Positions 45,799-53,540 of a stretch of DNA of 64,000 nucleotides are shown here, piece by piece. Position 1 is the first letter of the stretch, and each line of letters starts with the position of its first letter. The stretch comes from Pseudomonas paraeruginosa PA7 (GTDB taxonomy: Bacteria; Pseudomonadota; Gammaproteobacteria; Pseudomonadales; Pseudomonadaceae): the NCBI RefSeq assembly GCF_000017205.1, contig NC_009656.1, forward strand, positions 6,192,501 through 6,256,500, in the 5' to 3' direction. The notes beneath the pieces were generated by a model, which saw only the letters and a program-made list of their open reading frames with translations, had not been told where the DNA came from and searched no databases. A program made the translations under genes and the position numbers.

Positions 45799-47924
45799 CA
45801 GCGTGCCTCCAGTTCATCCAGAATACTGCTCATGTTCTGCACGACGCGGTGCATCTGATCGGCATACTTCAGCGATACCTCATTCCACTGGTTCATTCGC
45901 TCATCAGTCTGCACACGCACCTCGCCGGCATAACTGCGCAGCCATTCCTCGGCTTGCTTCTCTACCGCCTCGACCTGCTCACGCAACTTTTCTCCCAGCG
46001 CGGTGAATTCATGGCGCACACTAGAGAGAAATTCCTGCTGAGCGGATTTCATCTCGCCAAAGCCGTTACGCGCCTCGCCGGCTGCTTGCTCAAAGCGCTG
46101 GGCACCCTCCAGCAAGGTGGCCTGCAGCTGCGCCAAGGTAGCGGCCTGGCTTTGCAACTGCGTCGCGAGCTCGGCGTTCTGCTGGCCAGCTCTTTCAATA
46201 CTATGACTAACCGCCTCAAGCCGTTGGCCCAAGGAATCAGCGGCCTGACGCAGATTCGCGGACAACAGCCCAAGCTGATTCGCACTGCTGTCCATATGCT
46301 TGCTGCTCTGCGCAGTTGCGTCCGAGACCTGCTTGAGCTGGCCCAGCAACTGTTGATGCTGATCCGCCATTAGGCGGCTTTGCTGCTGGGTCGCCTGCAC
46401 AGCGCTGGCCAGACCGGAGAGCAGCTCCTGTTGATGGGTCGACACCTGATCGAGCTGCTCCTGGAAGCGCTGTTGGCGTGCCTGCTCACGCTGCTCTGCC
46501 GCGCCCATTTGCGAATCGAGCTGGGTGTTGAGGTTCATCATCAAACGAGAGAACACCTTCTCCAGATTGCTGTGGCGCTCGTTGCCCGCCTCAGCCATCG
46601 CTTGCATCTGCTCGCGGGTTGAGCTGGAAAATTGCTCCAACATTGCCGTCTGGCTGCTGCTAGCCTGGCCAAGCAGGCGCTCGAACAGCACCTGGCGCTC
46701 CTCGTCGCGCTGCTGGGCGGTACCCAACTGGGTCTGCAACTGGTTCGTCAGCCCCGACATCAACTCAGCAAAGCGTTGCTCCATCTGTGCCTGGCGCTCT
46801 TCGGCAGAACCACTGATGCGCTGCAGCTGCGTCTCGAAGGCCGCACTCTGTTGCTGAGCCACTTCCATCTGTCGACCCTGCTGTTCATTCAGGCTGCTGA
46901 ACAGTTGGTTCAAGCGCTCACTCATGCCACTGACGGCAGCGTTCACGTCAGCCGCCGCCTGCTGCATCTGCAAGCCCTGCTCACGGCCCACAGAGGTCAT
47001 GCCGTCCATGAAATTACCCACCAGCTTTTCCAGCACCTGCGTGGACTGCTGGCTGGTGGTGCTGACCAGGGTCTGAATGGCTGGCGCCATTATGTTGTTC
47101 AGGGCATCGGTCAGCGCCGTCTGCATCGCTTCGCTCATGCCATTGAGCGTTTCCTGCAGACGATCGCCAATACGCTCGTGCAGCTCCTGCAGCGCTTCCT
47201 TGCTCTCCTTGCCGTACTCGGCGATATGCACCAGCGACTGCTCGGCGGGGATGCGTGGGTAGAGGAAGTCGATATCGTGCTGCAGCTGTTGGATCTGGCC
47301 CAGCGCTGAACGCTCGAACATCTTTTCGACAAAGTTCAGTAATAGGCTGAAGAACACCCCCCATACCGACGTCATGAAAGCTACGGCAGCACCGGAAATC
47401 AGCTTGTTGATGCCGCCCTTGAGTGCCTCGATCTCATCCGAGGTGCCGACCAATCCTTCCAGCCCCACCGTCAGGCCCACGAATGTGCCGAGCACACCGA
47501 TAGCCACCAAGAAGCTCGGTGCAGCAGCCAGCAAGCGGCTAGCTGTCAGGCCGGGAGCCAAGGTTCTGGCATTGAAGAAATGCTCGGCATCCAGCGTATT
47601 GAACAGATGCTTCTGATCGGACGACAGCACCAGACTTTCGTCGAACTCACGCCACAGCATGCCGACATTGGGCGCATCCAAACCCTGCGCCTTTTGCATG
47701 GTTTCGCGCCTGCTCAGTGCCAGGGTTTCCTTGCTTTGCCCTTCAAGCAAAGAACGCAGGGCACGCAGCCGGGTACGAAAACGGCGGAAGTGCACAAACA
47801 GGAAGTAAAGCGACAAGCCGAAAATCAGTGCCGTCGCAGACCAAAACCAGGCACTGATGCCGTTGGGATTGGCACTGAACATATGGGCGAAGTCGGGGAT
47901 CAGGTGTTTCAGCAGATCCATCAT
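45798..47924 (-). CDS. zorA: ZorA, MotA-like stator with long tail
   Basis: 708-residue MotA/TolQ/ExbB-family protein. Membrane segments lie near 25-45, 125-147 and 175-197, with the conserved IGVLGTFVGLTVGLEG and SVWGVFFSLLLNF motifs. The region from about 210 to the end is almost wholly coiled coil (Gln/Leu/Glu-rich), the long intracellular tail typical of Zorya. With ZorB it forms an ion-driven rotary motor that senses infection. Start at ATG 47924 (GGAAG 7 bp upstream); ATG 47921 is equally possible. Confidence 0.92.
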   Translation of the reverse strand: MMDLLKHLIPDFAHMFSANPNGISAWFWSATALIFGLSLYFLFVHFRRFRTRLRALRSLLEGQSKETLALSRRETMQKAQGLDAPNVGMLWREFDESLVLSSDQKHLFNTLDAEHFFNARTLAPGLTASRLLAAAPSFLVAIGVLGTFVGLTVGLEGLVGTSDEIEALKGGINKLISGAAVAFMTSVWGVFFSLLLNFVEKMFERSALGQIQQLQHDIDFLYPRIPAEQSLVHIAEYGKESKEALQELHERIGDRLQETLNGMSEAMQTALTDALNNIMAPAIQTLVSTTSQQSTQVLEKLVGNFMDGMTSVGREQGLQMQQAAADVNAAVSGMSERLNQLFSSLNEQQGRQMEVAQQQSAAFETQLQRISGSAEERQAQMEQRFAELMSGLTNQLQTQLGTAQQRDEERQVLFERLLGQASSSQTAMLEQFSSSTREQMQAMAEAGNERHSNLEKVFSRLMMNLNTQLDSQMGAAEQREQARQQRFQEQLDQVSTHQQELLSGLASAVQATQQQSRLMADQHQQLLGQLKQVSDATAQSSKHMDSSANQLGLLSANLRQAADSLGQRLEAVSHSIERAGQQNAELATQLQSQAATLAQLQATLLEGAQRFEQAAGEARNGFGEMKSAQQEFLSSVRHEFTALGEKLREQVEAVEKQAEEWLRSYAGEVRVQTDERMNQWNEVSLKYADQMHRVVQNMSSILDELEAR

Positions 47925-47976
47925 GGCAAAGCTTCCAATCACTGCATCGGTTACGGAATAAATCTCAACGAAGCAT

Positions 47977-49053
47977 TCAGAGCGCGAAGCGCTCCTTCAA
48001 GCGTTCCACCGTCCACCGCCATTTCGGCGTAGTCGGGCGGCAGATGGTGTTCTGGTTGCCGAACAGGCCGACTTCCTTCACCGCCTCGTTCAGCGGCAGG
48101 CTGTGCAGCCACTGCACCGGCACGAAGTATTCGCAGCGCTCGGGGTCGTCGACGAACTCGCGGTGGTAGTCCGCTTGCAGCACATCCAGCGCTGGGCGTT
48201 CCTCGCCGTTGTGCAGCAGGCAGAAGTCCCTGGCGGGGGTAGCGTGGCCGGTGACCTTGGCCACACCGACGTAACCGGCGCCGGGCACGTTGACCCATAC
48301 GCGGTCGCCGGGGGCGAGCATCTTCAGGCTGTTGCTGTACCAGCTGCCGCCACCGCCGCAGATGAAACCGAAGTGCCGCGCCTCGGCCCAGTCGCGCGTA
48401 CTGCTATGGCCGAACGAGCCATAGAACTCGCCGTTCCAGGGCTCCGCCGGCATGCCGGGCTTGCTGGCACTGCTGGCCTGGGGCGCCTCGGTTGGGTCGA
48501 GCAGCCAGGCGCGGCTGATCAGTTGTTGTTCGCCCAACTGGAATACCTGGAAGCACAGCACGTTGATGGCGATGTCGCGCTCGCTCAGGTAGCCGACGAT
48601 GCGCTCGCTGCTGGCATCCAGCTCGGCGGCGACGATGACGATCTGGTGGCTCTGGTTCAGCGCCTCGGCCTCCAACGGCGCGCCAAAGCGTGCCTGGAAG
48701 TCCGCCGCCAGGTCGGCACCCGGCTTGAAGCGCTGGTAGATGGCCTCGATATCGTTGGTCTGTAAGCGCTCGACCCACACCGCATAGTCCAGCGCCTGCG
48801 CCACCACCTCGCGCGGGGTACGCTCACGCTTGAGTTCGATCAGCACCAGCGAGGCATCCGGCGCCAGCGCCAGCAGGTCGATGCGCCCGCCCTGGCCGGT
48901 GCTTTCCTGGCGGCCGATCAGCAGCCAGTCCTCGGAGAGTAGCGCCGGGGCGCTGACGATCATGTCCTCGAGAAACTGCTCGCTGGCCAGCACGGCATTT
49001 TTCAGCGGCGCGGGCTGCGCGCCGACTGTCCAGATCTGGGTGCGAATGGGCAT
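47977..49053 (-). CDS. NucS/DUF91-like nuclease with C-terminal PUA-like domain
   Basis: 358-residue protein. The N-terminal half (about 20-110) fits a PD-(D/E)XK nuclease of the NucS/DUF91 type: GGRIDLLALAPDASLVLIEL followed by KRE gives the D-E-K triad. The C-terminal part (GDRVWVNVPGAGYVGVAKVTG, about 240-260) resembles a PUA/EVE-like binding fold. It sits 17 bp after hsdS and 52 bp before zorA, bridging the two systems. It may cut modified or mismatched DNA or act as an accessory of either system. Confidence 0.75.
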   Translation of the reverse strand: MPIRTQIWTVGAQPAPLKNAVLASEQFLEDMIVSAPALLSEDWLLIGRQESTGQGGRIDLLALAPDASLVLIELKRERTPREVVAQALDYAVWVERLQTNDIEAIYQRFKPGADLAADFQARFGAPLEAEALNQSHQIVIVAAELDASSERIVGYLSERDIAINVLCFQVFQLGEQQLISRAWLLDPTEAPQASSASKPGMPAEPWNGEFYGSFGHSSTRDWAEARHFGFICGGGGSWYSNSLKMLAPGDRVWVNVPGAGYVGVAKVTGHATPARDFCLLHNGEERPALDVLQADYHREFVDDPERCEYFVPVQWLHSLPLNEAVKEVGLFGNQNTICRPTTPKWRWTVERLKERFAL

Positions 49054-49070
49054 CCCTGCGCTCCTGTTGC

Positions 49071-50714
49071 TTAGGCCACGGCCTGCTCGACCAACGCACT
49101 GGCCAGATGCTCGTGCACCTGCCGTGCCTGGTTAAGGCGGGCTTTGAGTTGGTCGCAGAGGGCCATCAGTTGATCGACTTTGGCGACTATGCGGTGTTGT
49201 TCGGCTTCAGGAGGCAATAGCAAAACAATGCTATTCATCTTCGCCTGATTCATTTTGGGCTGAGCGGTACCAGTCACATAAGGCTTCAAGTCAATGGCGT
49301 TGAAGTAAAGCTGGACGTACAACAGCAGCGCTTCGCTCACTCCATCTAATACGTGAGCGTGGTTATTAACCCAGTACTTTCCGCGTGCCATGAAAGCGAT
49401 TGGTGTGCTGCGATTGATTAGATTTGCTCCGTCCTCACCAACCAGCAGAAGAGGCTTATCGAACAAATACCCGTCAATTTTGTCGATAACCCCGGAAGCA
49501 CCGTAGTAGTCGTATGTTTTCGCTCGCCCTTCACGTTCAGCTTGAGAAACAGGAATCCGCTCCCCATCCCGACAAATCGTTACCTCTCCAACTGTTGAGA
49601 GAGACCAACCAGCAGGCACAGTTACCTCGGTATCTGAGGCACGATAATCAGTTGCTGTCTTTACTTTTCGCACACGGCCCTGCGAGGCTGCCTGCTCCTT
49701 TGCATCGGCAATCCGCTTAAGCAACTCACTGGCCGGTTCATCGTTAGGATCTTGCGGCACCAGCTTGCCCATCACCGCCAGTTGCAGCAGGGTTTGCTTG
49801 AGGGCGTCGATGCTGGATTCGGTGGTGAACAGGGTATGGAAGTGCTCGGCCAGGCGCTGCCAGCTTTGCGCAAAATCTGCGGCATCGCTGGCCTGCGTCA
49901 GGCTGCCCAGCAGCGCTTGCACCAGTTGGGCATGGGCGCTGTCGGCATCGGCCTGACGGGCTTCCAGCCGGTCGCACAGGGCCATCAGCTCATCGACTTT
50001 GGCGACGATGCGGTGTTGTTCGGCGAGCGGCGGTAACGGAATTAGCCCGCTGAAAAACTGACCGTCATTGATCGCTGGGTAAGCGATACCCATCTGAACA
50101 GACTCAACGTATCTAACAAAAACAGGGCTTCTCAAATAACAGAGAAAATACCTCGCAGGCATCTCTAGGTAGGGATGGATGATCGCGAACGCAGTGCTGG
50201 CAATTGGTTCCTGCTCGTATGCCTCTTCAATGACAGCAACATTAAGAAGGTACGGTCGAATGGTTGAGTAAATTACCGTTCCTGGCCTAACCACTTTCCG
50301 GGCTCGCGATGGCGCGTCCTCAGCCATAAGAACCTGGGGTGCGCTAATCCTACCAGCAGCATTATCAACAGCCCCAACGTCGATATACGTGAATGCTTTG
50401 TCTGGGGTTTTCTGCCCCCAATCGTGGCCAACAGCGGCTACGCGAACCCACTCCCAGTTGGTAGGTACGTCAAACGGTTTCTCTTCTGCGCCAATCTCCG
50501 CCAGCGGCTTCTGCTTCCTAACTTTCCCCTCAGAGACCAGTCGCGCCTTTTCCTCGGCAATCCGCTTAAGTAGCTCACTGGCCGGCTCATCATTCGGATC
50601 TTGCGGCACCAGCTTGCCGCGCACCGCCAGCTCCAGAATCAGCTCACGTAGCTTTTTGGTGCCATTGGGTGCTCCCGCCAGCAGTGGCAGGTTATCGGTG
50701 AGCAACGCCGTCAT
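49071..50714 (-). CDS. hsdS: Type I restriction specificity subunit HsdS
   Basis: 547-residue HsdS with two target-recognition domains (about 90-250 and 370-500), each followed by a helical spacer. The spacers are internal repeats: LAVxGKLVPQDPNDEPASEL occurs near residues 28 and 310, and AEQHRIVAKVD near residues 230 and 503. The two half-site domains set the bipartite DNA target, which cannot be predicted here. Overlaps hsdM by 4 bp. Confidence 0.92.
   Translation of the reverse strand: MTALLTDNLPLLAGAPNGTKKLRELILELAVRGKLVPQDPNDEPASELLKRIAEEKARLVSEGKVRKQKPLAEIGAEEKPFDVPTNWEWVRVAAVGHDWGQKTPDKAFTYIDVGAVDNAAGRISAPQVLMAEDAPSRARKVVRPGTVIYSTIRPYLLNVAVIEEAYEQEPIASTAFAIIHPYLEMPARYFLCYLRSPVFVRYVESVQMGIAYPAINDGQFFSGLIPLPPLAEQHRIVAKVDELMALCDRLEARQADADSAHAQLVQALLGSLTQASDAADFAQSWQRLAEHFHTLFTTESSIDALKQTLLQLAVMGKLVPQDPNDEPASELLKRIADAKEQAASQGRVRKVKTATDYRASDTEVTVPAGWSLSTVGEVTICRDGERIPVSQAEREGRAKTYDYYGASGVIDKIDGYLFDKPLLLVGEDGANLINRSTPIAFMARGKYWVNNHAHVLDGVSEALLLYVQLYFNAIDLKPYVTGTAQPKMNQAKMNSIVLLLPPEAEQHRIVAKVDQLMALCDQLKARLNQARQVHEHLASALVEQAVA
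49151..49205. repeat. hsdS spacer repeat A, copy 2
   Basis: 55-bp direct repeat with 49970-50024, coding AEQHRIVAKVDxLMALCD. Paired repeats like this let target-recognition domains be exchanged by recombination. Confidence 0.7.
49705..49769. repeat. hsdS spacer repeat B, copy 2
   Basis: 65-bp direct repeat with 50554-50618, coding GKLVPQDPNDEPASELLKRI. Confidence 0.7.
49970..50024. repeat. hsdS spacer repeat A, copy 1
   Basis: Partner of 49151-49205, differing at a few positions. It lies after the first target-recognition domain. Confidence 0.7.
50554..50618. repeat. hsdS spacer repeat B, copy 1
   Basis: Partner of 49705-49769, before the first target-recognition domain. Confidence 0.7.
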
Positions 50715-52180
50715 ACCTGGCGCTCCAAAGCCTCGGCCAGCATAGCCTTAAGCTGGGCGCGCAACTCGCCGATCTCGCCTTGCAGTTGCGCGTAGTTACG
50801 CAACAGCTCCTCCGGATCGTGGCTGATCTGCTCGCCCACATGCGGGTTCTTACAGTCCAGGTTCCAGTTGCGCGCCCTCAGCTCGTCGAGGCTGACCTTC
50901 CAGGCGAACTCGTTTTCCACCCGCGCGGCAAAGCCATCGGCCTCGCTGCCCCACCAGGCTTCCTCGACCGCGAACTCCTCGATGCGCATGGGCTTGGTCT
51001 TGGAGTAGCTCTTGTAGCCGGCCGGGTACTGGTGCTCGTAGAACCACACCTCCTTGGTCGGCGAGCCCTTGGTAAAGAACAGCAGGTTGGTCTTGATGCC
51101 GGTGTAGGGGTTGAACACGCCGTTGGGCAGGCGAACGATGGTGTGCAGGTTGCACTCGGTGAGTAGCTTTTCCTTGATGCGGCTCTTGATGCCTTCGCCG
51201 AACAGGAAGCCATCCGGCAGGACCACGGCGGCGCGGCCACCGTCCTTGAGCAGGTGCATGATCAGCACCAGGAACAAATCGGCGGTTTCCCGGGTGCGGA
51301 AGGCGGCGGGGAAGTTGGTTTCGATACCATCTTCCTCCATGCCGCCGAACGGCGGGTTGGCGACGATGCAGTCGACCCGCTCGCCCGGCCCCCAGCTGAT
51401 CAGCGGGCGGCTCAGGGTGTTGTCGTGTTTGATCTGGCTGGGCACCTCGATGCCGTGCAGGATCATGTTGGTGGTGGCCAGCAGGTGCGGCAGCGGCTTT
51501 TTCTCAACGCCGAAGATGCTGGCCTGCAGTACGCGCTCGTCCTCGGCAGTTTTCACATAGCGGCTGCGCTTGTGCTCGATGGTGCAGGTAAGGAAGCCGC
51601 CAGTGCCGCAGGCCGGGTCCATGACCTTCTCGTCCAGCTTGGGGTCGACCATGCGCACCATAAATTCGGTGACCGGGCGCGGCGTGTAGAACTCACCGGC
51701 GTTGCCGGCATTCTGCAGGTCGCGCAGCAACTGCTCGTACATGTCGCCGAAGGCATGACGCTCTTGCGCCTTGTTGAAGTCCACGCCCTCCTGGATCTTG
51801 TTGATCACCTGGCGGATAAGCTGGCCGGATTTCATGTAGTTGTAGGCATCCTCGAATACGCCACGCACCACGTAGGCGGCTGGAGTGGTGCTGTATTCGT
51901 GGAGGTTCTGCAGCTGCGGGAACAGGTTGTTGTCGATGAAGTTCTTCAGCTCGTCACCAGTAATGCCTTCCGGGTCGGCCGCCCAGGTGCGCCAGCGGCA
52001 GCTTTCCGGAATCGGCGAGCGATAGGCGTCATCCAGCAGTTCCCACTCCTGCTCGCGGTCATCGAAGATCTTGAGGAACAGCATCCACACGAGCTGGCCG
52101 ATGCGCTGGGCGTCGCCGTCGACGCCGACATCCTTGCGCATGATGTCCTGGATGGATTTGATGGTGCTGCTGATGGACAT
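50711..52180 (-). CDS. hsdM: Type I N6-adenine methyltransferase HsdM
   Basis: 489-residue methyltransferase. An N-terminal helical HsdM domain is followed by SAM motif I DPACGTGGF (about residue 195) and catalytic motif IV NPPFGGME (about 275). It methylates adenine at the HsdS-defined site to protect the host. It starts 2 bp after the HNH gene stop and overlaps hsdS. Confidence 0.95.
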   Translation of the reverse strand: MSISSTIKSIQDIMRKDVGVDGDAQRIGQLVWMLFLKIFDDREQEWELLDDAYRSPIPESCRWRTWAADPEGITGDELKNFIDNNLFPQLQNLHEYSTTPAAYVVRGVFEDAYNYMKSGQLIRQVINKIQEGVDFNKAQERHAFGDMYEQLLRDLQNAGNAGEFYTPRPVTEFMVRMVDPKLDEKVMDPACGTGGFLTCTIEHKRSRYVKTAEDERVLQASIFGVEKKPLPHLLATTNMILHGIEVPSQIKHDNTLSRPLISWGPGERVDCIVANPPFGGMEEDGIETNFPAAFRTRETADLFLVLIMHLLKDGGRAAVVLPDGFLFGEGIKSRIKEKLLTECNLHTIVRLPNGVFNPYTGIKTNLLFFTKGSPTKEVWFYEHQYPAGYKSYSKTKPMRIEEFAVEEAWWGSEADGFAARVENEFAWKVSLDELRARNWNLDCKNPHVGEQISHDPEELLRNYAQLQGEIGELRAQLKAMLAEALERQV

Positions 52181-52182
52181 GC

Positions 52183-53502
52183 TTACTTCCTAAACAGGTG
52201 TTCACGGTGCCAGGCCAGATAGGGGCGGTGACGCGGCTCGATCTGGCGCAGGCGAAGTTCGGGGGTGATGTTGAGCGCACGGGCGCTGTCGGGGTCGAGA
52301 TCCTCACCTATCAGAATCTGCCCCTGGTCGTCGAAACTGATCAGGCCCTGATCGAAGGCAAGATCGAGGTTGGGTGTGAGCAGCAGGCCATTGAATGGAT
52401 CGAGCCGCTCGGCTGGGCTGGCAGCGCGCCAGGGTTTGATATGCGAGGCGCGCAGCAGCTCCGGTACGCTGCAATCGGTCACCGCACAGCCACCCCAGTA
52501 GGCCAACAGATCATCGCGATAACCACTCTGACCGACGCGGGCCTTGATCAGGGCGTCACGCTCGGTGTCGGTTACTGCCTGGTCTTGCAAGCCACAGTCA
52601 TTCGGCAAGAGCACGTTGGTATGGCTGGGCTCCTGAGTCGCGGTATCTGACGCCTTACCCAGAAGATGCGCCAATAACTGCTCCAGGGCGGCGACATGCC
52701 GAAAGCCAAGATCCAAGCCATAGGCGATATCCGTAGCCCCACCATTGCGGCGCTTGGGAAAGCCCCGCAGGTTGCTGTTGTGGTAGTAACGCCCATCGCT
52801 GCGCTCAACACCGCTGATGGCTAGCAGCTCAGGTAGCTGGCTTTCGTAATCCGGATGCAATACCAACGGTGTCTTTGGCCGTGCTTGAGCGCTGGTGCTT
52901 TGTTTGACGAATAACGGCTGAGGCAGCAACGGATGTTCCATACGCAGCACTTTCAGGCCTGATTGCACGGGTCTAGTGAACCCCTGGCGCTCTAGCGTCA
53001 TCACCAGTTGCTGAATTGTCAGCGAGTCACCGCCCACATCTGTGGTCGCACCCTCGTCCCAATTCATAGGCTCACTCTCAGCCCAACCCAGTTGCTGCAG
53101 CGCCTCGACGAGCTCGGGGTACATATGAGCTCGGCTGTGAGACGTACCTGGATCGTCATCAAAACTGGCAAGGACGTACACCAGAAAGCTCGGACGCGGG
53201 ACGCCCAGGGCATCAGCCAACTTTCCGGCCAAAAGGCCGTACTGCAAATTTGCAGCGCTGTAACCCGGGAACCCCACCAAAGCAGCGAGTTCGGACATGG
53301 TGATTGCGTGGCCCGGAGCCTGGGCATGCCCGATGAGCATGCGCCGCTGCTTCTCAGTGATTACGGGCGCCAAGCTCTGCAATGCCTGCCGGTATTCGTC
53401 AGTGCTTACCGGCCTGATAGCCCGAGCAGGCGTAACTGTCGGTGCGCTGTCCATGGCTGAGGCCAGGAAAGTACGCCACTGCCCCTTGTCCTTAAGCTCC
53501 AT
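52183..53502 (-). CDS. HNH endonuclease domain protein
   Basis: 439-residue protein. The N-terminal region (about 35-140) has no motif I can name (ITEKQRRMLIGHA, then LVYVLASFDDDPGTS). The C-terminal region (about 330-439) is an HNH_2-type nuclease: SHIKPWRAAS, then RLDPFNGLLLTPNLDLAFDQ. Genes of this type recur in restriction and defence operons. Lying between hsdR and hsdM with 38-bp and 2-bp gaps, it is co-transcribed. It could be a second, modification-dependent nuclease. Confidence 0.8.
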   Translation of the reverse strand: MELKDKGQWRTFLASAMDSAPTVTPARAIRPVSTDEYRQALQSLAPVITEKQRRMLIGHAQAPGHAITMSELAALVGFPGYSAANLQYGLLAGKLADALGVPRPSFLVYVLASFDDDPGTSHSRAHMYPELVEALQQLGWAESEPMNWDEGATTDVGGDSLTIQQLVMTLERQGFTRPVQSGLKVLRMEHPLLPQPLFVKQSTSAQARPKTPLVLHPDYESQLPELLAISGVERSDGRYYHNSNLRGFPKRRNGGATDIAYGLDLGFRHVAALEQLLAHLLGKASDTATQEPSHTNVLLPNDCGLQDQAVTDTERDALIKARVGQSGYRDDLLAYWGGCAVTDCSVPELLRASHIKPWRAASPAERLDPFNGLLLTPNLDLAFDQGLISFDDQGQILIGEDLDPDSARALNITPELRLRQIEPRHRPYLAWHREHLFRK

Positions 53503-53540
53503 ACTCGGTCCTTAAAACACACGGATGAGCCGGCCGCCTA

